Assembly (NCBI GenBank): GCA_001584585.1
Contig: LSYV01000012.1
Location: 996,793 to 1,050,730, forward strand
Direction of reading: 5' to 3'
DNA: 53,938 bases
Origin: Gonium pectorale
Lineage: Eukaryota > Chlorophyta > Chlorophyceae > Chlamydomonadales > Volvocaceae
The notes beneath the pieces were generated by a model. The model saw only the letters and a list, made by a program, of their open reading frames with translations. It made no database searches and was not told where the DNA came from. Below, piece after piece: positions 24,180-36,148 of the stretch. The first letter of the stretch is position 1, and each line of letters starts with the position of its first letter. A program made the position numbers and the translations under genes.

Positions 24180-27100
24180 ATGGCAGCTGTGGAGGTGCGA
24201 AGCATCAACTATGGAGGTGCTCGGAAGAGCGGGAGACCGAAAGCTGGGCTTCTTGCTGACTGCAGGGCGACAGCGTCAAGGATGGCGCTTCTCAGAGCCC
24301 CCGAGGCGATCAACGCCCTGGATCATCCGTCGCAGAGGTACTCAGGTGGGGTTTCCGCGGTTCGGGCCAGACAAACCCATCCATCCGGGCTGAGCCGAGA
24401 TGCCCCAACCCCAGGCTCAAAGACATCATTAAGATGCGGGATAAGGAGCTGGATGACGCGCGCAAGGAGGTGATGGCGCTGAAGGCGAGCCTGAACACCA
24501 AGGACAGGTGCGCTTGTAGGGCGCAGGGGAAGTTGTCGGGGTTTCACATGGATTGGAGAGCTCCTTGCATAGACTCCTTGTCGGAGTATGCCCTACACAT
24601 CACACGGTGGCTGCTTCCCAGTGGCACCTGACCGTGTGGCTCCTTGCGTACGGCAGGGCGCTCCATCAAAGCGAGCACGAGCTCCGGCTGTTGAAGGAGA
24701 AGCACACCGTCACAGAGGGGTGAGGATGCCTGGCCAGGGGATCCTTTGCAGCTTCGTGTTGGGGCGGGCCGATGCAGTACTGCCCCCTATGTAGGCCTGT
24801 CTTGTGGTAAGTTCGTTAATTCAAATCGCTGATCTGCGTGTCTCCCGTAGGGAACTTGCCAACATGGCAAAGGAAATGGCAGCGCTCAAGGTCGAAAAGG
24901 TGTGTCACAAGAGGCGGGGGAGAATGGAAGGGCCCTTCTTACTAGGATACCATTTTCGGAGGAGTCACTTCCTAACCTGTGCACGCCTTCCACAAAAAGA
25001 AAGACCAGCACTTGTATTGTGAAATGTAAAACAACTTGCAACCTCCCCTCCACACACTCGAAAGCGGCTTCCCGAACTGTGCTGGACCCCGTAGCGCAAG
25101 CTGGAGACCCAGGTCGGGGGCCTGGTCCGGCGTGGCGACAAGGAGCAGAGCATGCCCGTCATCCTAGCACAGGAGAAGGCTGCGGCTGCGGCAGCTGCTG
25201 CATCCAACGGGAATGCGGCCAAGGTACGTGTATTGAGAGCTTAGATACCACATTCGTCATAGGGTAGTAACGGGACGCTGGCCTCCTCAACAGCTCGCTT
25301 GGATTCTGTGGTCCTCGAAGGCGCAGGCAGGCAATCGCCATGCGCAAATGATTTCCTCACATAATGCCCCCGTCTATGGCGTAGGCGAACGGCCTTGTGC
25401 CCAAGGCGGAGGAGGTTGCAAGCGAGCAGCTCGCCGCTCCCGCTGCGACCGCCAGCGGTCCCACCTCCGCGGCTGTCCTTTACGGGGGCACTTCCAGCCG
25501 TGCGAGCAACAGTGGCGGCGGCAGCAGCAACCCGGTGCCGGGCTCTGAGGAAGTGGCTGCGCTGCAGGCTGACCTGCGCATGGCGCGCATGGACGGAGAG
25601 AAAGCACAGGAGAACGTCAAGGTGAGCCAGCAGGCCATAGGGCGCAAGTGAAGCTCAACTGGTCATCAAAGCATGGCCGCTGTGGGGCTCTGCAACTTCC
25701 TCTCGTTTAAAGGGCGCCCTTCACGAGCAGGCAGCCCGCCAGCGCGTATCCCTGGAGTTACCTGGGCCTGCCCACCCGTAACTCTGACGTGACAGGCTCT
25801 GGAGAATGTCCTCCGCGCCAAGGACAAGCAGATCGCCATGCTGCAGCGCAAGGTGTGTTGGGCAGCTTCCGGGGGGATGGGACACACCCACACATTCCTG
25901 GCTACTTGGGGCTCAGGCTGTACGCCTCGCTTTGCGACTATGGTATGGGGCAGTGCCTGTTTTCCTCGTGCGCCTGACCGGCTTACCCAAAAACTCCTTT
26001 ACAAACACATTCTGTACACTGTGCGGCCCGTGGCATCGCTGCTGTGCGGAAGGCTGACGAGACCGACGTCATCCGCGCCAAGTGCTACGAGTTTGAGAAC
26101 AAGACGCTGGGGTTGCAGAAGCAGCTGGAGGACCTGCGGGCGCAGGGGAAGAGCAGTGCGGATATGCTGCGCGGCCGTGACGTCGACAAGAGCCGCGTGC
26201 TGGCGGAGCTGGAAAAGACGAAGCAGGCGCTAGAGCTGTCGCAGGACGCGGTGGCCCGGTCGAGCGCGGCGCTCAAGGTGCATGCGTGGGCGGGATGGGG
26301 CGATGAGGCTACCAGAAAGGTATTGGTACTTGCGGTGTGGCATTTCATACGGGGTCACGGCTGGTGGTGCAGCGCTGGGACTCATTGAGTTTGCATCATA
26401 CTCATTGCTGTAAGCACATGCTCTGCATCTCGCTGCGTGGTTCACCCACAGGCGTCGGAGGTCCGCTGCGCTGCGCTGGAGACGGAGGTGGGCACGCTGG
26501 TGTCGCAGCTGGCACGCACCTCTGTCGTGGCGCAGCGTGTGGCCGTTGCGGAGGTCAAAGCAGGTGCGTTGTGCGCCCAGTACACACAATGCATACGCGT
26601 CACGCGCCAGTAGAGTCCTCGCTACGGCGTGTTCCGGGCAAACGCGTACGAGTGCAAACGTCGAGGACAGGCGCCGCAAAACAGCCGCAGCTTCTAGTCG
26701 TGTGCCTGGTGGCACTGAGCGAAGTGGTATCCGAGATTACACAATGTCAACTGTAGTGGCTCATATCTGGCGACCTGCACTCCTTATACCGTTGCAAACA
26801 CGGCCCTTCGCTGCCCACTCTATCTGCCCCGCCCAGGCTGCAAGGACGAGGGCATGGTGCACGTAACCCGGCACCTGGAGGAGGTGCGCTTCATGGGCGG
26901 CGAGATCGGGCGGCTGCAGGAGCGCATCGGCCAGCTAGAGCGCGAGCTGGCGGCGGCCAACGACGGCAAGGTACGGTGCGCACCAGTGTCCCCAATGGTC
27001 CTTGGCTTTCGCTCCGATGCCTCAGGAGCGGACGGGTAGAATATGGGCGCCACGCGACGCCCCGTTGCACTTCAGCTGACACCCGTTCCTAGTCAATTCG

Positions 27101-27998
27101 TTTGCCTGCATGTTTCTTTTCTCCTGTGCAGGTACCGGGCCGGCGCCTGTCGGCGGTTGGTGCCTCAATCTTGGGCAGCCCGGGCTCGCCCGCCAGGCGC
27201 ATCTCCCAGCCTAACTCCCGGCCTTCGTCGCGGCCGTCCTCCGCGCCCCGGCGGCCCTTCACTTCGGCCTCGTCCGCGTCGACTACGACCATCGGCGGCG
27301 GCGGGGCAGTTCGGCCGAACTCAGCGCCGCGCTCACGTTCGGCAGTGCGCGCGAGCACCAACTCCATCCCAGCCGGTGCAGCCGCAGCTGTCGCCGCGGC
27401 CGCGGGCGAGAAGCCCGCCACGAGCGCTGCGGCGGGAGCAGCTCGTGGGACGGGCCTCGCCCTGTCTACCGTGCGCAGCAGCTTTTCAGGCGCCCTACGC
27501 CGTTCGCCGAGGCCGCAGCCCTGGGAAACCCCGTCCCCCAGCAAGGCGGCGGCAGGAGCGGTGGCGTCGAACCCGTCGTCGGGGTCGCCCAAGGCCGCGA
27601 CCACGCCTCCCTCGGGCTCCAAGCCGTCGGTTACCGGTGTGGCCCCGACCGGCGGTGCGCCGCAGATCAAGGCGCACCCTCTCACCGGGGTGGTGCGGCC
27701 TGCGTCGGCCGGCAGCAAGCCTGCGGCGGCCAAGACCACCCCGCAGCCAGCGAAGGCCTCAAGCATCAAGTCTAAGGGACTCCCAATGACGGGGGCGTCA
27801 CCGGTTAAGTCCCCAAAGGCCACGGGCACAGTTGCGGCGGGAGCAGCGCAGCAGCTCGCGGTGGAAGGATCGGCGCCGGTTGACGCCCCGCAGGAGCCCG
27901 TCGAGGCGCCCGCCACGCCAACGGCGGACGTGCCGGGAGCAGCTACGGCTGAGGCGCCGGTGGTGGCCCAGGCGGGCGAGGACGCGGCTGCCCTGTGA
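24180..27998 (+). CDS. Coiled-coil protein with basic Ser/Pro/Ala-rich tail
   Basis: Eleven exons: 24180-24337, 24415-24507, 24657-24719, 24851-24899, 25095-25223, 25385-25621, 25796-25852, 26053-26277, 26452-26563, 26837-26970, 27132-27998. They total 2124 nt (707 residues), and all phases agree. Residues from about 55 to 420 are a broken series of heptad-rich helices (RDKELDDARKEVMALKASL, LAELEKTKQALELSQDA, IGRLQERIGQLERELAAAN). The last exon alone encodes about 288 residues of basic, proline/serine-rich sequence (SRPSSRPSSAPRRPF, SPKAATTPPSGSKP), typical of microtubule-associated or flagellar proteins and presumably disordered. I do not recognise the family. The start could instead be the in-frame ATG at about 24282. 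Exon 5 could begin six bases later. Its position beside two ciliary-type genes suggests, but does not show, a flagellar or basal-body role. Confidence 0.75.
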
Positions 27999-28656
27999 CC
28001 GCAGGAATACCTGGAAGCGCCGCAAGAATAAAATTGCAGAGGGTATTCATACTTTCGTGACGGGGCCTGGATGAGCAGCATGTGGCTGTGGCTGTGTCCT
28101 GGAGGTGGTGCTTATACGTCAGGACGTACACGACCGGATCCAGGTTGCAATATGTCTGAATGCAGACTTTGGGCATGTGCACGGGGTGCGTTGAGGGCAT
28201 GGTACCTCACCAATTAATCTTTGCATCAGCACGCCTGTGTTCACTAGTAGCACAACTTTGATTGCCGTCAATTACGATAACTGTATGCGATGCGCTAGTT
28301 CGTTTTGCGCATGAGTGCTGAGATGTTTTGGTGCGCAGCGTAACCCCGCACGACTCCACACTTGTAGGCGGTAGTGTTTCACGGATCGCCTATTGCTTGT
28401 GCTCAATCCCTTTACTCTTGAATACGTGCTTTTGGGAGGGTTCTATGCCACGGACGGGCCTTCATGTGGTGCCAGTCGGTGAGGACGTTACACCTCGCGC
28501 TTTGACATTCGTAAGTTAACATGTTATTTGTGGAATGGCTTCAATGGTCAAACGCTGGTACCTGGTACGTAAATATGGGGGTGGTCGGAAATAGGCTGTC
28601 CAGCGGGGTCAGGGGGCGTGTCCAACGGGTCACGGAAGGGGGACGAGTACGTGCAT

Positions 28657-28661
28657 TGTAA
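28657..28661 (+). promoter_or_regulatory. Candidate TGTAA poly(A) signal
   Basis: TGTAA about 660 bases after the stop codon of the coiled-coil gene, a usual 3' UTR length in volvocine algae. Motif match only. Confidence 0.3.
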
Positions 28662-28874
28662 CAGGTTGGGTTAAGGTGCCAATACTTACGCATGCAGTCA
28701 GCAGCCCTTGCCGGCCGCTTATCGCTTCGGGACGGGCCCCCAGCTGGAGCTGCCCATGCTTCAGAGCCGCAATCTGTAGCCCCGCCCGACACTCATCGTC
28801 CAGTCACCTGCCTCATGAATGGCTGATGTCATGATGGCCAGGACATTGCTGCTGCTCCCTCCAATTAGGCTGGA

Positions 28875-28924
28875 TGTGAAAAAAGAGAAACCGGCACTGA
28901 AAGAGGGAGCCCGCCTCTATGGCT
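28875..28924 (+). repeat. Dispersed purine-rich repeat, copy 2
   Basis: Begins tgaaaaaagagaaa and continues gaaagagggagcccgcc then tctatgg. It is similar to copy 1 at 5578 and, over its whole length but with more differences, to 52448-52492 inside the intron of the small heat-shock gene. Confidence 0.5.
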
Positions 28925-29431
28925 GACCCGCTGCTGACCCCAATGGCGTCCGTGGCAGCCCAGTCTATGATGATCATGTCAGTTTGCAAGCATGCAGCTG
29001 GCACGGAAGCGTCTTGCGCCCCGCAGCAGTCTTCCTGGCACACGCGCGCTGAGCGCCAGACAGTGCTTTTGATTTGATTTTCCGCGGAATACATAAGGTT
29101 TTGGTAGGCCTGTGATCGGCCCCAGAGGGGTATACCTGTGGCTGTGTGCCAAAGACCGTATGGGAGAGCGTGCCCATGGTTTTGCGAAATGAACCCATGC
29201 TTTTTCTTGACCCCCCAAAAATCTTCGGAGGTCTCCCGCCCCCAGCTGGTGGGAGTCTCTGACCCCCTGAGGATTAGATTTTAGCCTGGGGCGGCTGCTT
29301 CCTCGAGGTAGAACAGTTTTTGCCTGTGCCCAAATGAAACGCGCCTAGGTACGGCGCCGGACACGCATGACGTACAGGTGCCACAACCTCCCAAAACTCA
29401 ATGTTAGGGTAATGATGCATTACACGCGAAT

Positions 29432-32400
29432 ATGCGCACGCCCAGGCCGCCTGAAGCCCCCTTTCCTAGTAGACATGGAAGTCTTGCCGCGTCGCGGGCC
29501 TCAAGCCCTGTCTCTTCCGTTGATGAGCCTCAGTGCCAAACGCCCAATTCATCTAGAGGAGTTACGTCCAGGAGTCGTTTAAGCACGGCCGTGCGCCACC
29601 ACCTTTTTGAATACTTTGGCAGCGAGTCGTCGGGGGCCGATACCTCAGATTCACATCTTACATCAGTTTCGCGGCGAAAGTCCGATGATGGCATGTTTTC
29701 GGAGCCATGCCGTCAGCAAGGCTCGGCCTCCCGGTTCCAGCCCCTGCCTCCAATGCCCTCAATGCCAACCTTCCCGGCACAGGACATCGGGCATCGGCGC
29801 CTGAGCATGCCGGGGGCCTTGGGTACAGGCCCCAGCTTCAGCTTTCCGAGAGTGGTACGTGCGTGCCCACGCGCCTTGCCGTGTCCTTTAAGAGCAGGCC
29901 CATCCAGAGGAGAGGACGTATGCGTAGCATCTTAACTTCTCTCAACTGATGCCTTCAGGGTCCGACGTCCATGACGGTCAGCGGCGGGACCGTCCCGCAA
30001 CATCCCGTCTCCCGGCTGGCCACGGTCTCATCTGCACCTATCGGGGGCCTGGCCGCTAGCATCAATGGCTACCACAGCGCCTACCACTCCCCCCGCGCCC
30101 CATACTCCCCACGCACTCCGTACTCGCCCCGCCGCTACTCGCGCTCCATCACACCGCTCCACTCGGGCTACCCGACCCCACGCTCGTCCATAAATGGCAG
30201 CGTGTACGGCAGCGTGTACTCGGAACAGATGTACGACGGTATGTCGCCGTCGCACGGGCGGCAGCTGGAGAGGATGCTGTCGGGCGTCGAAAGAGGTGCG
30301 GGCGGGCGAAGGTCGCGCCGGTTATTGTCCACTGGGCCAGGGGCAGGCAGAGGAGGGCCACGGCGCAGGGGGAAAAGCGGCCCCGAATGACCCGAAAAGG
30401 GGCCGGGCGGAAGATCTTGTGGCTGGGGCTAAGGCTGTGACCTCACAAATGAGGGTGGTACCCCATGCGACGGCCCGCGAACCCGGCGCACCCCTTGTCA
30501 TACCTGCCCTCGCCCTTGCTTGTTTACCGGTGCGCCTCGTTGCACCGGCTACCGAAGCGCCGCGCCGCCTCACCCTTTCCTTTTCTACGTCGCCAGGTCT
30601 TGACACGCCCGTGTGGGTGGCTCGGCTGCGCCTGCTGGGGCGGCTGTTGCTGGCGGTTCTGTTTGCGAACCTGCTCTGGCAGGAGCTGTTCGAGTTGCGG
30701 CTGAGTCGCGGGTGGGTGGGTGCGTGGGGGTGGGGGTTGATGTGATGAAGATGGGCAGACGTGCCTTGGTGCACGTCTGCATTGCCCCGCCGCCACTCAG
30801 TTTCCGCGCCGGGGCTCCCGTACGTCCGGCGGGCTCGGCGCCTCCCGCCTCTGCATCCACGCGGCGGGGGCACAGCCCTTCTGCCCGCCGCCATGGCTTC
30901 GGGCTTCGGGCTCGGTACTGTCTGTCCATGTGGGTCTCCCACCGGCGCTTTCGGTTCCCTCTCTTCCCCTCCCTTGCTCGCCGCCCTACTTTGAACACAC
31001 CCACACAACGTCGTCCGGGCAGGTACGCATGGCGCGACTGGCACGACCTGGGCTGGCTGGCGGACGAGCCCCTGCCGCTGGCGCTGCTGCTCAGCCTGGC
31101 GGCGCTGGCGCTGCTGCTGGCCGGGCTGGGCACCAGCCTGGCGGCGGGCTTCCTCGCGGCGCGGCTGCTGGCGCAGAGCGCTGAGCTGTGGGAGGAGATA
31201 TTGTGGGTGCTGGGGAATGGGGAGCGGTTTCAGGGGGCGGGATTATGGGATGGGGCACGGAGGAGCACTTAGCGGTGGAAGGTGAGGGTGGGATGCACCG
31301 CAGGGCGCAGTCACTGGGTGGGCTTGGCCAAGGCCTGGGCGTGCCGGGGCGGCATGTTTTCGAGTGCCGTTCGCCCGACGGCGGCTCGCCTAGCAGATCG
31401 GGCCGCTCCCCAAGCCTGCTCTCTCGCGCAGGCAGCCCGGATGCTGGCGCAGAGGCATGGCGACTTGGCATTTGCCCAATAAAGTAACCTGTCATTGCGC
31501 CACACCCCGCTGCACGAGCGCGGTCCTGCAGCAGCCGCTGACCGGCAGCCTGTCCCGTCGGCTGGCCAGACGGATACCGGCCAAGCGCTTCGTTGTTCTG
31601 TAAATCAATACAGACGTCGGTGTCGTGGCCTCCCGCTCCGGCCTCCGAATACCCCCGTGTCGCCGGGTGCGCAGAGCGGCGCTGCAGCCGCTGCTCAATA
31701 GCAGCCCTTCCAAAGCCTGCTAGCCGCACATGCACCCGCCCCGGCCTCCCGCTCCCCCCGGGTAGGCCCGGATGATATGCGCCTCCGGCTTCCCTACTGA
31801 GGACGCCTTCCGACCCGATGACCCCCCGTCGCCGGGTGCGCACTGCGCAGTGCGGTGCTCCTGGAGCAGACGAGCAACCTGCTGCCCGTCAAGGAGCTGG
31901 CGGTGGTGGGCACGGTCATCGTCTTCATCGGCCACACGTACTACCTGCCGGACGTCCTGCGGAGCTGGCGCGGCCGGGCGGCCAAGGGGAAAGCCACAGG
32001 TGGGTCGCCCTCCAACACACGTCCGCCGCCGCCCGACCCGCTGGAAGAGGTTCGAGGCGGCTGGTGTTGAGGGTCGGATTCGCGCACTTGCCGTCGGCCG
32101 CATTGCCTTACCTCCCCGCACCGCCGCCTGCTGACCTCAGGCCTTCTATATACCGAGCGCTGGCGGCCCGGACAGTCGCTCCTGATCGCCCTGGGGCAGC
32201 TGCTCGTGGCGCCGCTGTTCCTCAGCTTGGCGGCGCTGCAGGTGGGGTGTGTGTGTGAGCGAAACAGCGCGGGTCGCCAACCTGCTTCCGGCCGTGACAA
32301 CCCCGACATGTATTGTGCGGAATGAAGCCTTCCTGGACCAGGCCACCCTCAAGTCCCGCGCAATCCCCTACAGCCCCGCACAGCAGCTTTGGCACAGCAA

Positions 32401-33648
32401 GCCAGGGGTGTGGGCATGGCGGGCTCATAAAATGCCGCTGCTGGAAACCGCTGCATCCCCGCCGCCCCTTCGCAGCCCGTCCCGCGCTATGAAAGTCCTC
32501 CAGTCGCGTACCAGTGCCCGGTGCCACTCCACCCCGCCGCCCCACGGGAGACGGCTGCTGGTTGCCAGTGTGCTCTTGTTAAGTACAGACATGAACATGA
32601 TATGGGTGCTAGTGTGTCCTCGTCTTCAACCCCCGCCGCCCCGCCGTCCCCAGTACTACGACCTGGTCAGTCCTGACGTGGGCCTGGCCGGCTGGCGGGC
32701 CCGGCTGCTGTCGGCTCACTACTGGATGCCTCCCGGAGATTCATCCGCCAACAACTGGCTGCCAGCGCAGGCGGCCGCATACCTGCTGTTGGTCACGGGC
32801 GTGGATAACAAGGTGTGGGAATTGCTGATGAAAGGTTTTCATATACTTAACTCTTGCTAATTGCTCATTGCCGTATTGCTTTCAGTGTCCATGCATTGGC
32901 GCGTGCGTGCGGGGGTGATGCAGAGCCGCATCAGGGAAAGGTGATGCGGCCCGGGGCCCTCGCCGGCGACCGGTCTTCGCCTCGCGCAGCGCGTCCCCTC
33001 CCTGCTGTGATCCGCCTTGCCTGACTGTTGTACAGCGTCCTTATCAGGAAAAGGACTTGCCAGCAGATGTCGTTCTAAGACACCTTTGCTACACATCACT
33101 GACGCACAGCCTCATCGAGCCAGTCTCTTCCCTCTGCTCCCATCTCCGGCCCTCGCCTCCGCAGCGCGTCCCCTCACTGCTGGCGGCGCTGCTGGTGGCG
33201 GAGGCGCTCACCTGCTGGCGGTGGTGGTCAACTGCCTGGCTCTCAAAGTACGTCCGTGCGCGCGCCTACCTTCCCCCCCCCCGGCGCTCCCCGCTTCGGG
33301 TCCGCTAGCAAAAAAAAGTGATCTTGAAACGCATCTAGACGGTCCCTTGGTAGCAGCTGCTTGCGAGTGCCGTGGTATCTGACTGCGTTGTTGCACTTAA
33401 CCTTTGTGTCGTGCCTACTGTCTTGCAGCCCCGAACCCGTTGTCCCGCCAAAAGAGGAAGGTCGTCGGCGACTGACGCGAAGTGCACCCCAACCACCCGC
33501 CTTCTGCAGGCATTACGTGTGGTATCTCCGCCGCCACTTCGCGGCAAACTTGGCCATCGCGGGAGGGCTGCTGCTCAACCTGCCTGAGGGGAAACATGAC
33601 GTGGAGGCTGTGCGCGCAGAGGCGGCCATCGGCAAGAAGCGCACGTGA
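29432..33648 (+). CDS. SURF4/DoxX-like multi-pass membrane protein with long Ser/Pro-rich N-terminus
   Basis: Nine exons: 29432-29854, 29959-30295, 30597-30711, 31023-31202, 31851-31999, 32141-32241, 32654-32812, 33165-33247, 33510-33648. They total 1686 nt (561 residues), and all phases agree. Residues 1-250 are polar and rich in Ser, Pro, Tyr and Arg, with repeated S/T-P sites (SPRAPYSPRTPYSPRRYS). The rest holds several hydrophobic helices (LLGRLLLAVLFANLL, LLLSLAALALLLAGLG, LAVVGTVIVFIG, LLIALGQLLVAPLFLSLAAL). The end, FAANLAIAGGLLLNLPEGK, resembles the last helix of SURF4/DoxX-type proteins ('N.a..GGLLLL'), and the last residues (GKKRT) are basic. SURF4 proteins are ER-Golgi cargo receptors. 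The family call is from motif resemblance only. The start codon is the first ATG in frame but could lie further upstream. Confidence 0.6.
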
Positions 33649-33967
33649 GCGTGTACCGTTTTAACGGGACTGGGCGCCTGGGGTGTAAGCGGGCGCGAAG
33701 AGGCCCCACGTCCGCTCCGCCGAAGGGGGGAAGGAGACTCGAGTGGCCAGCCGGGCGCTCCGCGAGTACGGTGCGTGTGCGGCAACGGCCCTGCGAGGGA
33801 CCTGCCACGTGGGGACAATATGGCGTGGTCGTCACATGTGCTTTTAGGTAGGGAGACGTACATACGGCCGCACAAGACGGCGAGGGCCGTCGCTGTGCGA
33901 GGCGGGCCTTGGCGCGCCCTCGGCGACCTGGGTTGCCAGGGCGTAAGCGAGCGACGGCGGCGAACGA
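33649..33967. other. Presumed 3' UTR of the membrane-protein gene
   Basis: A TGTAA at 33684-33688 lies only 36 bases after the stop codon; it is probably too close to be the only signal. No other coding evidence. Confidence 0.35.
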
Positions 33968-34573
33968 ATGGCCTCCATCCTTTTCAACACTGATCTTTGT
34001 GTGTGGTCGTACGTACTGGTGGGTTGTGGGGCGGACTATGCACGCAACTGGGCCCTCTCGCTGTCAGCATTGCATGGCACTCCGCTTTATGTGCGGCTGT
34101 ACGGCGTGCGTGTCTTCTCCACGTGGCATCGCTGGCCTCAAACCAACAGGCGTGAGCTAGCGGCGCACCTCAGAACGTTTTACACATGGATCTGCCACAT
34201 GCAGAAGGAACTATATTGCTTGTCACAAGGTTTGATTGGGAACACACAATCTAAACTGAAATGGCCTAACGGGCACTACCGTCAAGTGTCACCACACAGG
34301 CTGTATGCTTTTCTGGGGGAGGGGCTTTCCCATGCGCCTGATGCCGTTTACTTCCATGTCGCATGCCTGCTGAATGTACTTACGGCTACCGGTTTATTGG
34401 GTGATGCTGACTTCTTCGAAGCTGTGCTGGGGAATTGCTGCATAAAACGGTTGGGCTGTTGCACAGGAAATGTCGGAGTGGGGCTGCCGCGGCGCCAAGT
34501 GGGCTTTTATTTCGGGGGTGCCCCGGCCAGCTTCGCCTTTGCGCGGGCGCGCTCGGGAGCTTTGCGAGCGTGA
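33968..34573 (+). CDS. Unrecognised ORF in AT-richer stretch
   Basis: An uninterrupted 201-codon frame with an ATG. The product is rich in Trp, His, Tyr and Cys (for example VRLYGVRVFSTWHRWPQ, HLRTFYTWICHMQ). Third positions are visibly less GC-biased than in the spliced genes on both sides. I recognise no domain. It may be a decayed gene or transposon protein, a recent acquisition, or a chance frame. A further open stretch at about 34779-35102 has similar composition and begins after a plausible acceptor (TTTTGCAG), so a multi-exon gene is possible. Confidence 0.25.
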   Translation: MASILFNTDLCVWSYVLVGCGADYARNWALSLSALHGTPLYVRLYGVRVFSTWHRWPQTNRRELAAHLRTFYTWICHMQKELYCLSQGLIGNTQSKLKWPNGHYRQVSPHRLYAFLGEGLSHAPDAVYFHVACLLNVLTATGLLGDADFFEAVLGNCCIKRLGCCTGNVGVGLPRRQVGFYFGGAPASFAFARARSGALRA

Positions 34574-36148
34574 GAAGGGCCAGGCCTTCAATGTCGGTCG
34601 CAGCGGTCTTCGTGTCCTCGTGCGGTGCGAGGCGCAGGGTTAATAACGGCGTTCCCGCATGTCGTACCTGTCATACCACGTGCATTAACTGTTGGGTAAC
34701 GTGTTGCCGAGGCATAAGACTGTCATCTATCATTGACCTGCCACGGCCCAACAAGAATCCTTTCCTACGTTTTGCAGATTGGCTGTGTTCATTGATATGT
34801 TCGCTGAGAGGGCAGGTGCACTGGAGCTTTGTCATCGGCGTGCCGTATGCACGTCATGGTACTGCAACCCGACTATGCACGCGTGGGCAGACGTGTTTAG
34901 GGACGCCATTCCATATCTCGCTATGTACATACCGGCAATCCTAATTGAGGTTGACCGTGCTGCATACTGGCTCAATCTTGAAAGGTTGGATGTGCAGGCA
35001 ACACTGGCAGCCTTGCCTTTGGTGCCTGGATGCGGAGTGCCTGAGGTCATCCTGCGGGCTGAGCGCGGCGATGTCTGTTATGGACTGTTTTGGCTACCGT
35101 AGTGCCACGCAAGAACCGTGATACGAGATTTCGGGCCCTACCCCGAGTTTGTAGCACGTATTGATTACAGCCTTGCCCGGGGGATGCCCCAAAAATTTCA
35201 TATCGCCTCTCCGATGGGAAGCGGCGGCGGCGGGTGTCCAGGTTCAGATACAGATTACAGAGGGACTGCAGGGGCTGCACACGAGCCGATTGGCTCCCGA
35301 CCCGCCATAGCAGAGTCGGTGAAACACCCGTTGTCTTAGCCGTGTCAGATCGTGGGGCGCGCCCAGCGGGCGGCTGATAGAGATGCGCCAGGACTGTGTC
35401 AAGGGCCTTTGAACCCTTTTGAACACGGCAGCAGAACCGGTGTTTGCATACCGGTACCGGCAGGTGTCATGCCTAAAGGCGTGTATTTGAGGCGGGAAAG
35501 GCGCCCATCCCCAAAAATTCGTACCAGACCCTGCAAATCCCGTCGGATCCTTTTCCGAAAATTTAAGATCACGTATTTTTATCAAAGGCCCGTTTTTCTC
35601 CCCCCCCCCCCGAACAAATCAATCACAAATCTTGCGTGGCGCTACGGTACTACAGACTGTGCATCGAGGTGAACGTGCATGCTACCCGCCTCCGCATGGT
35701 CCTGGGCCCAGTGGCCACAGTGTATGGCCTGGCACTGCCAAACCAACACACATGCGATGGAGGGTGAAGCGCAAGCGCCTGGCAGTCGCCTTGCTGTCGC
35801 GTTTCTAGCAACGGCATAGGTTTCGGGCTGGCGCGCCAATCTCAGTCGCGTGTGAAACCGCCAATGGATCACGACCCTTTAGGTCGCTCCATTCTCCGCA
35901 CTTCGTCATTTTGTAAGTGTTACGGTATGGCATGGCACGTTGGCTTACAGTGCGACGTTAAGTGGTGCAGTAATGCCAAAGTGGAGGCCCGGGAGGACGT
36001 CTAGAGGCCTCCCTGGCCTTCTCAGCAAAACGCAGCTCAACTCGACATGCACCGGCAATGGGGCAGTGCAATGGAACCTCCTATACGCAGACAAGCTACC
36101 CCTTTATAGGGGAAGCTTGGATGGACCTCATATCCTGTCGCAGGGACG

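Larger units (their letters stand above)
27999..29431. other. Non-coding interval
   Basis: Contains the presumed 3' UTR of the coiled-coil gene, with a TGTAA at 28657-28661, then the dispersed purine-rich repeat at 28875-28924 and the upstream region of the membrane-protein gene. No exon series is supported. Confidence 0.4.

Noticed and set aside
27089..28081. 330-codon minus-strand frame
   Set aside because: Antisense shadow of the low-complexity last exon of the coiled-coil gene; GC-rich third positions keep the opposite frame open.
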